Of a stretch of DNA of 64,000 nt, positions 1-11,400 are shown in pieces (the first letter of the stretch is position 1; every line of letters starts with the position of its first letter). Source of the stretch: Rhabditophanes sp. KR3021 (taxonomy: Eukaryota > Nematoda > Chromadorea > Rhabditida > Alloionematidae); NCBI GenBank assembly GCA_963281155.1, contig CAUJLY010000005.1:1054001-1118000 (forward strand), given 5' to 3'. The notes beneath the pieces were generated by a model. It was not told the DNA's origin and did not search any database. It was given only the letters and a program-made list of their open reading frames with translations. Both the position numbers and the translations under genes were made by a program.

Positions 1-2
1 AA

Positions 3-1056
3 GTAGACCTGGTTAAAATCAAAGCGGACCACTCGCCTTCCTTGTTTGTATTACTTTATGCCAAGATGAAGCCATCAAACAACAATTGTCTCATTACAAA
101 TGGAGGTGCAAGTAAGATGATGAAAACCCAACAGCCACCATCTGATCCTGGAAACAACGAATGCTTGAAATGGATTAACCGTGCGTTGGCCAAGAAAGTA
201 TCCGGACTCAGAGAGGAATTTCAATCTCTGAAGAGGTATTGTCCTAAGAATATGTGCATCGCTCTATTTTTGGCTAACCAAGAAGCCGGAAAGAATCGGT
301 ACAGGTTGGTTTTTGCTTAAATTCATATTCTGTAATTTATTTTAGGGATGTGCCTTGTCAAACAGCTTTCCGTGTACCTGTCAAATGGCCTGGAATAGAG
401 TCTGACTACATTCATGCTAATTATGTGTCAACACCTGTTAATCCTAAGCGTTTTATTTGCGCTCAAGGGCCTACTGAAACGACATGTCCGACTTTTTGGC
501 ATATGATTATCAATGAAGGAACTGAGTCTATTATAATGGTACATTTTAAATTTTTATGTTAATAATATTTCATTGATAGTTGTCGAGTATTGATGTCAAT
601 GATTCTTCTGTCAAAAGACACAATCTAGCGGTTAAATGGGAAAGCTGCAATCCTGGGGAGAGAAGTGTCAATTTGACTCACTGGTTGGATTGGCCTGATC
701 GTGGAGTACCATCTACGACAAATTGTGTGTTCGATGTTCTTTCTATCGTCCGAGGCTCCAAAAAACCAATAGTAGTCCATTGTAGCGCCGGCATCGGTCG
801 TACAGGGTCGATTGTTGCTATTGAGTTCATCCTGGAAAAGTTGTTCGCCGGCCAAAGTTGTGAAAGTACGGATACTATCTTAAAGGAACTGCGTAATCAA
901 CGCGTGTACTCAGTTCAAAACGACCTACAATACCTTTTTGTTCATCGCATGGTTTTGCTTTACTTTTTAGAAAGAAACAGAAGCACGATTCCGTCTCAAA
1001 TCAAAGATGTCTACAGTCAATTCATCCTCGATTACAATGATGCCACCTCCATCTAA
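3..1056 (+). CDS. non-receptor protein tyrosine phosphatase, nematode type, catalytic domain lacking one segment
   Basis: Dephosphorylates phosphotyrosine on protein substrates. Exons end at 304, then 346-538 and 580-1056, with two 41-nt GT-AG introns. The frame is open from base 3, so the gene may start before the window; the first internal ATG is at 66, giving 302 residues. Seen in order: KNRYRDVPC substrate loop, DYIHANYV, a QGP motif, THWLDWPDRGVPS with the WPD acid, the complete P-loop HCSAGIGRTG with its Cys and Arg, and QRVYSVQNDLQYLFVH with the Q-loop. All catalytic loops are present, so the enzyme could be active. The segment between the QGP/IIM strand and the SVKRHNLAVKW strand, where relatives carry the KCxxYWP motif (about 40 residues), is missing and cannot fit in the 41-nt intron. 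The wording of the motifs resembles the large nematode PTP family. A poly(A) signal AATAAA lies near 1202. Confidence 0.9.
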
Positions 1057-1340
1057 CAACTGCTGACCTGTTTACTTATATTAGGACATGTATAAATAAA
1101 TGTTTACCAGTCATAGGATATAGTAACTAACCTCAACGTAAAAAGTTGAATATTAGTCAAAGAGTATATTTGTATTATTGACTGTGTGAATTTGATTAGT
1201 AAATAAAGGAAATTTATATGAAATCTTGTGTTACTTTTTGTTATTATTTATTTTTGCAACTAATTTATTTATTGCGAAATTTCATGATAAAATACAAAAG
1301 TTTCCCCCGGTATAACAAAAAAGATACCACGTCTTGATAG

Positions 1341-2194
1341 TTATTTATTTGAGGTAGGAGGAGGGGGCATCGAGTCTAAAACAGCTTTTTCAAGATTCCT
1401 TCTTACTTCCATGGACGATATAAGGCGATCCTCAATTCCCTTTTCAATAGAGTCATTTTTAGAATCTGACCAATGAAAAGATGTACTATCATCTTTGTCT
1501 GAAACCAGCAAAGACTCATAATGCCGTCCAAAAGTTTCATCACTATCATCTAGTTCCGCATTTTTAATATTGAGCATTTGTCGCATAATTTTATTTTCGA
1601 TTTCCAATTGAGCTATCTTTGAATCCTTTCCCTTTGTAGAATCTTCAAATGAATCTATTTCATCTAGTACTTTGGTACAAACAGAAGCGAACAACAAATT
1701 GCCTTTGACTTCTCGGCACTTTTCATTCATTTTACACTCCATATCGTCAAGCATACATTGTTCTTTCGGTAGATCGGCTATTTTATTAATTATTTGGCGG
1801 TGCTTCCTCATCACAATTTCTAGCGTCTTCTCATAGTCGCGTATTAATAGTTTCAAGGCTCCCTTTTCCTCTGTCAGCTGAACTATTCGATTATTTTCAA
1901 AGTTCATTTTACCAATAATTGACTTTCTGTAATCCTCTCCCCCACTATTACTGATTTCCTGCATCTTATCCACATTTGCGCGATACTAAAAACATTCGAT
2001 TCAAATCAAACAAAATAAAAAATTACCTCCTGCATTTGCTGTAGCCTTTCTTTAATACACGCTACATCAACCGTCAAAATATCATCGGTCTTTTTGATAT
2101 TAGAAGACATACTGAGTATGATATCCTTTAGGGAATTCAAAGCCGGCGTGATATTGCCTCCTTTCTCCGCAGCATCTTCTCCAACTTTAGACAT
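1341..2194 (-). CDS. SIKE/FGFR1OP2-family coiled-coil protein, STRIPAK-associated
   Basis: Two exons, 2194-2027 and 1985-1341, with a 41-nt intron, encode 270 residues. The protein is mostly coiled coil. The segment NNRIVQLTEEKGAL and the following KTLEIVMRKHRQ correspond to the family segment around ENRQIRELQQENKEL and SALELIMSKYREQ, and a later KIAQLEIENKIMRQML matches the family's second leucine-rich helix. In animals SIKE1 and FGFR1OP2 bridge the STRIPAK phosphatase-kinase complex to other kinases; that role is transferred from the family. The C-terminal tail after about residue 210 is acidic and Ser-rich, ending in a short proline run. The first ATG at 2194 is used because the frame upstream is not continued by a visible acceptor. 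The gene is convergent with the phosphatase gene before it and divergent from the channel gene after it. Confidence 0.75.
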
Positions 2195-2629
2195 GGCTTC
2201 ACGTTAATAAGATGGATACAATGACAAGAGCATGTCAAATCAAAAAGTACATCAACTCGCACAGAATTTGGGTTACGATGTTCCAAATATTTGAATGTTC
2301 GAGTATACAAAAAAACCAATGTGTTCAATGGCACTAAACAGGACCTTAACCAGCTTATTCCATTACAAGGACAAACATCAAAGCACCCAAAAGTGGCATA
2401 ATGGTATAAAGATAGTGTGGCACATATATGATTATGTCACGCAAGACGCCTAACTACTTCGCTAATGACAAGCCATCAGGTATGCATATGCCTTTTCCGC
2501 TATATAAGAGATGAAGACTTGTCATTAAGGATGAATTTGGAAATATTTTTATTAAATGTTTTCTTCTGCTCTAGTTGACGTTGAGTTTAATAACACTTCT
2601 GTTGTCACTAAATTGTCTAGTTGTGGAGA
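2195..2629. promoter_or_regulatory. divergent intergenic region with TATA-like box for the channel gene
   Basis: This 435-bp gap separates two divergently transcribed genes, so it should hold both promoters. CTATATAAGAG near 2500 is a good TATA-like match about 130 bp before the channel ATG at 2630. TTGTCTAG just before position 2621 is acceptor-like and could be a trans-splice or 5' UTR splice site. No further genes are visible. Confidence 0.4.
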
Positions 2630-4863
2630 ATGGGAGCCAGCGTCGATTTGGAGGGTGGTGATGGAGTTGTTCAAGGAATGGAAAAAGAACAGGGACTAGG
2701 GCAGGTTTCGAAGTATGGTCAATTTGTTTACGTCCTGCTTCTGGTCAAAAATTGGCAGAAAAAAGTCTTGCAAAAACGAATTTCCACCATTCTCTTCAAT
2801 CATCCTAAACCACCTACTATCCAAGATCAAATGTGTGCCAAAATATTCAAAAATCAAGAAAAAGTATCTCGCTCTCTCGTAGACATTGGTTCGGCTTTGT
2901 CAGTATCAAACTCCTTTTCCGGCAAACTCGAAGTTGTGCTAAGTATTTTTACCATCGACACAACAGGTTCTCTGTACTATTATTGGTGTTGCCTCGTTGC
3001 CATTGCTTCTTTTTATAATTTAATCTTTATGGTTATTAATATCTACAAGGAGTTTGCGGATATTTTCTTTGAACAATGGTTGTCGGCAAATTTTATTTGT
3101 GATGGGATTTATGCTGTGGATTTTCTACTTAATTTTCGTATAGGTACGTAAATTTTATAAATAAATTTGGTAATTTGGTTTTGTAGAATTCCTCGACAAT
3201 GGCTTGTTGATAACAGACAGGAAAGAATTATTTTATCATTACCTTTTGACAAGGCAATGTTTACATGATTTTCTCAAAATAATCCCAGTTGACTATTTAT
3301 TTACATTTGTCTGGCCACAAAGTGCAAGCATAATTGCCTTAACACGTGTTAACAGAATTTTAATGTCTCATAAAATCCTCGAATTTTACGACAAACTCGA
3401 AATGGTAACCAGTTATCCCTTAATCGTCAGACTATTGCGACTAGTAACCCTAAACTTTGTGATCTTCCACTGGGTAGGATGTATCTACTTTTGGATTTCT
3501 GACAATCTACGGTTACGAAGAAGCTGATCTCGAAGATTGGGTATTCTCATCAGTGAAAATAAACAACCCTCTCGTTCCGAATTGCGATGCTCGCTTTCCC
3601 GTTAAATCAAAATGCTACATGCACGAAAGTGCCTGGATGGCAGCAAACAGACATTTAACGATCTCTTCCCTTAATTCATACTATGCCCTTAAAACACATT
3701 CTATTGAATTTAATAACCTAGTTAAGAAATATTTGTTGTGCTATTATTGGTCGTCTCTGACTTTAGTGACACTTGGAGAACAGGCTTCTCCCAGATATAC
3801 TCCACAAACAATTTTTGAAACTTTAGTTACTATAGTTGGAGTTTGTGTCTTTGCGGCTATATTAGGTAATGTTGGCAATATGGTTACTTCTTCGAATGCT
3901 GTTAAGACTAAGTATAATGAACAGTTAGATAATTGCAAGCAGTATATGAGGTTTAGACATGTTGATTTTCATTTGCAGAAGAAAGTTTGCAGTTGGTTTG
4001 ATTATATGTGGGTTTCGAATTGTGCGAAAGTTGATGAAGATACTATAGCTGACTTTTTGCCTGATAGATTATACGGACAGCTAGCAATTCATAATCATAT
4101 GGAAACAATGACAAAAGTTCCTTTATTTAAAGATTGCGAAGATGGTCTTTTGTATGAGATTATTCTGAGATTGAAACAAGTTGTTTTTTCCCCTGGCGAT
4201 TATATTTGCAAAAAAGGGGATATTGGAAAAGAAATGTATGTGGTTCATGAAGGTTGTTTGGAAGTAGTATCAGAAGATGGAAAAGTAGTGTTTTTTACTA
4301 TAAACAAAGGATCTGTAATTGGCGAACTTGCTCTGCTTAATATTCCCGGAAGTTTAAAAGGAAACAAAAGAACCGCTTCAATCCGATCTGTTGGTTATTC
4401 TCAACTATATTCTCTTACAAAAGAGCAATTGTGGGAATGTATACACGAATTTCCGAATGCCAAAGAAACTTTAATCGAAAAAGGTAAGTGCCAATGGGAA
4501 CCACTTTCTAAGTTTATTTTAGGCAAAGAAATTCTAAGAAAAGACAAGTTTCTCATTGAAAATGTAGTTGATGATGGTTTTGAGATGTGTCAAAGTGTCG
4601 AAGAAACTTTTACCCTCCTCCAAAAGCAATGTGGAAAGATAAAAGAAGAGTTGGATGGATATACAACTTCCTTCAATGTAAGAGTGAATGATAACCACTA
4701 AATAATAAAATGATTTCAGGAATCGACAAAGTCTGTCAAAAAAAGACTAACATCCTTAGAGAGAAACTTTTCCCTAAATAAACAAACTTTTAAAACATCT
4801 GGCAAGAAATTCTCAACTATCACTACAGATAATTGTGACATTTTGGTGATAGAAGAATTATGA
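2630..4863 (+). CDS. cyclic-nucleotide-gated cation channel alpha-type subunit, with a one-base frame break
   Basis: Plasma-membrane channel opened by cGMP or cAMP, typically in sensory cells. Exons: 2630-3143, 3187-4483, 4523-4677, 4720-4863; introns are 43, 39 and 42 nt, and the 39-nt one is in frame and stop-free but interrupts the conserved EKGKEIL stretch. The S1-S5 helices match CNG channels (TIDTTGSLYYYW, NRILMSHKILEF, FHWVGCIYFWIS). The pore is TLVTLGEQASP, then the S6/C-linker GNVGNMV and the cyclic-nucleotide-binding domain VFSPGDYICKKGDIGKEMY, IGELALLNIPGS, NKRTASIRSVGYSQL. A C-terminal leucine-rich helix resembles the CLZ trimerisation segment. Within the S5-pore turret the frame changes by +1 near 3507: the upstream frame stops at 3525 and the downstream frame (YGYEEADLEDW) continues. 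Total exon length is 2,110, one base over a multiple of three. About 702 residues if one base is discounted. Confidence 0.9.
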
Positions 4864-7800
4864 TAAAATCAGATTACATTATGTACATTTTTTGTCTAGA
4901 AAAGGCCAATAGTTTCACCATCAAAAAATGATTCAAAAAGATAACTTGGATGATGATTACAATTTACGTTGTTGGTGATGACAAACACATTGGCATTAAC
5001 TGTTAAAATAACTTTAAGTAGATTATGGCATTCATAAGCTGTCACTCAAAAAAATTTGCTTTTTTATCGTCAGCTCAGTTTAAGTACTTTTAACTAAATT
5101 CTATTTATTATGATATATTATTTATGTTTTTGTGGTGAAAATTTTGTTATTAAAAAATTATATAAATTTGTGGTTGCATGAATTATTGTAGGAAGAATAG
5201 AAAATTAATAATAGTAAATAATAAATTAATATTAGTACTTAAATAATTGATGAACTCTCCTTTTTTAATTTATACCACTTCATCCCACAACAAAAAGTAC
5301 AACATCACTTAAAAATATCCTTTTTAAGCTTTTAATAGATCTTAGTCTTTTTGATAAAGTGCGAAGATACTATACATCCTTTTGCCAAAAAAATATATAC
5401 ATTTTGGAACTTTTCTTATGTTCAGTATGTTCTTCAGCCATTTTCTTTTCAATTTTTGTGTTTCATATTTTGAATACAATCCTAGACTTTTTTTGGGTAT
5501 ATTCAAAATTGTAGCGCCTCAAGTCTTTAATTATTTAAATAAACCCTAATTATGTTCTAGTTTTTATTGCCCAAATAAATATTATACATTTGTTTATTTT
5601 ATTATTAATAATATCCACATGATTGATTTGATTGCATAATTATTCATCATTTCTAAAAAGAGTTATATTTTGAGGACAGACTGAAGTAAGTAGATGTGCA
5701 TTTAATATAAGGTGATTAAAAAACAATTTCTCCACATAAATATGCCTGAAACGACAACTAATGTTCTTGTTTTCTTTTGAACCATTGAAGATTTAAAAAA
5801 GGTTTGGCATTTTTGCTCTCACAAATTTAATTTATCTTTACACAAACAACAACCTTTTCTGTTCAATTTCAATGAATATTTTATTAACTTAAACATCACT
5901 TTTTCATTCCCCCTTTTGAGCCTACCCAATTAACAACAACTCCTAATTTGATATGAAGAAAAGAGGGATTCACTTTTGATAATTTCTTGTTAAATGCCAT
6001 CAACCACATCTAAAATAACACAATTACACTAGTTGGCAGAAAAAAGAAGGCTTATGCATTACGTACTACCAACTTCCGTCTCTAAAAATTAGGTTTAACA
6101 TCGATGAACCTCCAAAATACTTGACCAATATTTTTGTTCTTCATCTATGGAACAATCATTTTTCTATTAACATCCTTTTTCAATATAAATTAACCAAAAA
6201 AGAGAACATATACCCAGAACAAACGCCCTTCCTGGTTAGTTAAAACTCGATTCCTACAAAAGGTTTACCTCACATTTCCTAACACAAAAATTATCTTTAC
6301 TTATTTATTATTATTACGTCTTTCTTTTCTTCTTATTAACTTGTTTTGACTCAAACAATGCACATGTACATTCGCCAATACTCTGATTAATTACTCAAAA
6401 CATATGAATGTATATATTTAATTATACATAAACCTTAAAACACATGTAAAAAAACAAAACAAAAAAACTTAAATTATATTTTTCTATTAATTAACTTCCG
6501 AAACAAACAAAACATAAGAGCAAGGCTGTCTGATTTAGGCTGCTTTTTTATGAGAATATGTATTTTTTAATAATAAATGATTCAGGCCTTTTTAGATGTA
6601 TTTTTTATACAAACTTATAACCATTTGCGAAATGATACATCATTGTAAACATTTTGCCAAATGTCCTCATCTCCTTTTTATTAACAGAGAAAAAGTTATT
6701 ATGATGGTAGAAAATTATTAATTTTTAACATATTCATTATATCCATCCTAATATAAGCCACCTCTTTTTTAATTAGACACTAATTATATGGATATATCAT
6801 GTGGATTTGTTTAATTCTTCACAATTAATCAGACATAATAACTACTAGACTACGATAATTTGTTATTTTGTTTTAAAATAATTTTCCGGATTACAAAAAA
6901 ATGAGACACGAATGAATAATATATAATCATTCGGGTTACTACCACCATAAAATATATATAATCATTCAAGCTTCTTAGCCCACACCAAATCTTTTTGACT
7001 TTTTTAGGCTTTTCAAACTACAAAATCATCCTCTCTAATTACTTTTTAAAGCCATCAAGTAGTTGTTCAAAATAGTAGTGGTTCGAAATAGTAATAAGTT
7101 CAAAGTAATAGTAGGTTCACAATAATAGTAGTTCAAGATACCACTACGTTCATGTATGCCTCCTTAAACCGGCCGAATTTGTATCATCTTAAGTTATTTT
7201 TTTGATAAACACCAATGATGCAGTGTCTCCATTAATACATCCTTCTTCATTTTTTGCTTTCTATCTCTTTTGCCCATACTACATATATTAAGAGGCTCCC
7301 AACAAAAATAAAAAAATTTAAGCCAAAAAGTATACATATCATTCATTCAATTTTCGACATCATATTCCCTTACCCCAAAACAACACAAATGAATAAGAAA
7401 GGGTGCCTTAAAGGAGTAAGAGCTTGTGTCTTGTCGTTTTTTTTGTTGGCCCATACTATATGTTTTGTCCTTCGACATCTATTAAGAAGAAGTTCCTTTT
7501 TTTGGTGTGTAAATAGCTTTGGGCTATAAACACTATTTGTTGAGTTTTTGTATTCATTATCCGCCTTTTCTTTGTTCAATTTAGAGGCCTTTTTTGGTGT
7601 CAAGGTTTAATTAGTTGCAAATTAGTAAATATATAACCTCAAAAGCGTGTAATTTGCAAACAAAAATTTACATTCATTCAAAAAGTACCTCCAAAAGACA
7701 CACCCAACTAACAAATTAAAAGAAGAAAAAATGTGTAATGTGTAGTTTTCAAAAATCTCTAATAATTTCTAAAAAACTAATTTAATGGTATAAATAATTA

Positions 7801-8449
7801 TATTTGTTGACAATATTTCTATGTATATAATGCTTTTTCAATAATTGGCATAACATCCAAATTATCATTTCTCTCCTCTATTTGGGAAGAAGAAGAGTAG
7901 TTTTGCCTAAATTAGGAAAAAAGAGGACGTGTTTGGATCTCTACTATTTTTGCTTAGCATTTTGCCACTTTTGTTGATGATGGGGATGATGATACATAAA
8001 TCATAATAATAATAAATTTATTTTTATCTAAAATAAATATAAACATACCAACCATCCAAAACAATCACACAAACCAGTGTAGTGTAGGTTTTTACTTGCA
8101 AAGTTATAAGTAAACTTCTTCCGGCATAAACTTTCCTACAACTCATAATTTTCTTGCTCGGGAAAGGAAACTTTTCCAATCTTTATTTATTAGTTATAGG
8201 CTATAATTTTAAATTATTTGTAAAATCATTATCCCACCTTTTTATATCCAGATTAGTAATGAAATTTAATGTCCTTATTATCCATATATATTTGTATTAT
8301 GGGGCAGATGAGTGAACATAATGTACAGATAAAAAGCGAATTCAAATATAACTCTATTCCTCATGCTTTCCTGCTTTTCATATCACATTAATGTATATTG
8401 GCGAGGCGTACTAGTTGAATAAAATTGATAAATATATTTTTATTTTTAG
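4864..8449. other. 3.6-kb AT-rich gap without recognisable genes
   Basis: No open frame here has the codon texture or splice sites of the neighbouring genes; the two longest candidates (7254-7529 plus, 7370-7603 minus) overlap each other and look random. The plus strand looks poor in G and rich in C by eye. A degenerate tandem repeat lies at about 7064-7138. The stretch either holds regulatory DNA or a long first intron of the BIRC6-like gene that begins at 8450 with an acceptor. Confidence 0.6.
7064..7138. repeat. degenerate 16-17-bp tandem repeat
   Basis: Four to five imperfect copies of a unit like GTTCAAAATAGTAGTG follow each other, each holding GTTC followed by an AATAGTA block. The copies differ by several substitutions and by one-base length changes, so the array is old or under little constraint. 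No coding role is apparent. Confidence 0.6.
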
Positions 8450-11400
8450 GCATTCAAAATTCGTTTCTTTGACCGTTTTTGTTGTTGCTCTAGGCCACGA
8501 TCTGATGTGGGCAAGAGCCTTGATGATAGAATTGATCAGGAGTCTAAGGATCTCGTTACACCTACTTCTTTCAGTAAGTTTTAATTTTTAAAAAAATCTA
8601 TTTTCCCCCAATTATGTATAATGTATTCTCTTTTTGGCGCAAAACAAAAATAAGTTCATCTAAACTTTAGTTAATAATTTCATTTTTGAAAATACACACG
8701 ACAATAATAATAATAAGTTTTTGCCATTACTTACCATCAAAACCTTACTAATTGGCATAGATAGACCTTAATCACAGTGTTGATGTAGACAAGAAAGGGC
8801 AAAAATTAAATGATAAATATTTTGATTTTACAAAAAAGACATTTTCTCTTATTATACTATACGCATACTTCCTTAATTTACATAAATTTACCAGGTGACG
8901 AATTAGATATCTGCTACCTAATCCGCAAAGATTTCCCTTTGACGTCTTTTGAAAAGGGAAATTTAAAAATAGAATAATGGAATCTATTTTTCACACACCA
9001 TACCTCGTCATTTTTCGTCCCTTTTATTCTGAAAACCACATCAAGAGAGGATAAAAGGATGAACAAATGGTTATTTTTAGCCATAAACGGAAAGATTAGG
9101 GTGTACAAAGACGAATCAAATAGAAGAATATATACTAAAAAATATGCTAAGTTTATGACGGCAAGTCTTTTCGAATTGAGTTGTTGATGTTCCGTTTTCG
9201 TGTTGGAAAATATATTAGTGGTGAGGAGGGTTATCTTTTGGCCAAAATGATTGTTTTTAATCTACTTATAACAATATACCTATTCAAGTAAATAAAGTTA
9301 ATGATAACCTTAATTTTATAGCACTAGGCCGCAAAAAAATATTTGCCCTGGCTAGCGATTCCCGTGCAGTAGTCCTTTCCACTGGTCGACTATTCCAACG
9401 AGTTGTCATGGGTAGTTCAATTTCCTCTTCCTCTCCTTCAGAAACCGACATTCAAGCTAATATGGGTGAAAACATTGTTCACTGGTTAAATGAGAAGCCT
9501 ATCAAGTTAACGATGATGCTTAAGATAACAAAGTAAGAGTGATTGTTCGAGATTAAAGTATACCATTTTTAGGATTTTAAATGATGCTAGTCCAGAGGAA
9601 AAATTAGAATTTTATGAGGCTGGTGTTTTGGGGAAATTGTTTGAATTGTTAGGTGTGGAGGGTGATATAAGTACAAGGGAAAATGGTGAACATCGGGTTT
9701 CGTTGACAAGAAATGGGTCAGAAGGTATAGATGCTAAGCAAATGAAGAAAAAGGCCGAAAGCGATAAAAATAGAGGTACGGGGTATGGGTTTGGAAGCAC
9801 TAAGTCTAGGTGGGACATTGAAAAAGCAATTGAAGAAAGAATATTAAAGGAAGAACATTTGATTTGGCTATTAGATGCTTTATCTGCTTACTTATTTCAA
9901 AACAAAAGCATATTAACAAGTGAAACCTTTGTAAATATCGTGGCTTCAGAAAACATACATATGTCCGTTCAAATATGCGATGAAATTGGAAACTCGTGTA
10001 TTATAGCTTTAATCGGATATCATCTAAATAATGATAGCATTTTTGATATATCCGAGCGACTTGAATTATATGAATCAATCATCCAAGTCACGACAACAAT
10101 GGCGATGTATCCTAGCTTAATAAAATACCTTGTCAAGCCAATTAATAGCGAGTCTCGTTCAATAGCGAAAGACTTGCTTCCTCATTTTCGGTACACTTTG
10201 CAAACATATCCTAATCTATTTAAAGCACACCAAGCTTCGCCGGACAATACATTAACCGAATTTATCAAGAGTGTAGATAAATCTATCACATTAATTATGA
10301 ATGCTGCTCGTGACTACGAAAAGATTCTACTACCAGAAGACAGAATAAAAACAAGCGTGGGTAATCGTCGTATTCAGTCGGAGGGTTCAATCAAAATAAC
10401 TTCTCAAATGCTAAAAGATCTAACTATTTTAACTAAAGAAAATACTACCGCAACTTTTGACATCAACAAGATGTATTCACAAGTGATGGCAGAATGCGCC
10501 ATCGTAAATTTTAAATTCACAGATGCTGAAGGAAAATTAACAGTTCCTTTCACTTTCCACAAAGACATTAAGTCCATCAACCCATTTTCGGATTCCCTGA
10601 GTTAGCTAGTTTACTGGTCTTAATTAATACTAATTTTGTTTTAATTTTAGGGTAAGTAAAGAACAGTCAAAAAATGTGCACAAAATAACATTTAGTGATA
10701 TCAAAAACGTTTTAAAGAAGAATACATTTTGTTTAGAGCAAATTCTCTTAACAATTTCTGGATGTTTTTTGAACATGACGTCATTCCATTCACCGGATGC
10801 GTCGATGGTGGTTATACGTCTTGAAGGTCCATTATGATAGCATACTCAAAAGCTAGTCCTTCATTAGCAGTCAAATCATCCAAGTAGAAAGACAAGTTGT
10901 CTTGTCCAAAATATCCATAATTCTGCTTTCTTTGTCATTTAAGGGATAAATCTTTTAAAGCTACGTTTGGCCTCTGAAATATGACTAAGAAGTCAAATTT
11001 TTACCAGGTCTGAAACACTATCGTAGGAAATTCCATGTTTAAAAGCATAAAATGGTACTGAGCTAGCATCCACACCAGCAGGTAAATCAACTAAGACGTA
11101 GATGGATTTCTTTCCTTTGGCCGTGCTACGAGACTTCTTTAATTCAAGCATAATCTTTTCCAACAATTCCACATCAGATAGTTTCTTTTCTTCTTCATGA
11201 GTCTTTTTGATTTCAGTTCTTAACTAAAGATATACTCTCTTCTTTAAATGAGCTGTAAAAGCTCGGTAATCATTGAAAGTTGATTTACAACTAGTAGATT
11301 TGTATTCCAAACCATTAACAATCTCGGATTGATAGTTAGGATCTGATACAGGTTCCATTAGATGAGTTTTATGATTCTTAAGAAAGCATTCATACAAATA

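Noticed and set aside
625..855. Minus-strand open frame over the phosphatase P-loop exon
   Set aside because: It is a shadow of a conserved plus-strand catalytic exon and has no motif.
2390..2450. tRNA-like A box (GTGGCATAATGG)
   Set aside because: No B box (GGTTCGANNCC) and no cloverleaf could be formed.
4484..4522. Insertion GKCQWEPLSKFIL in the CNG channel
   Set aside because: 39-nt in-frame intron; family alignment reads EKGKEIL across the junction.
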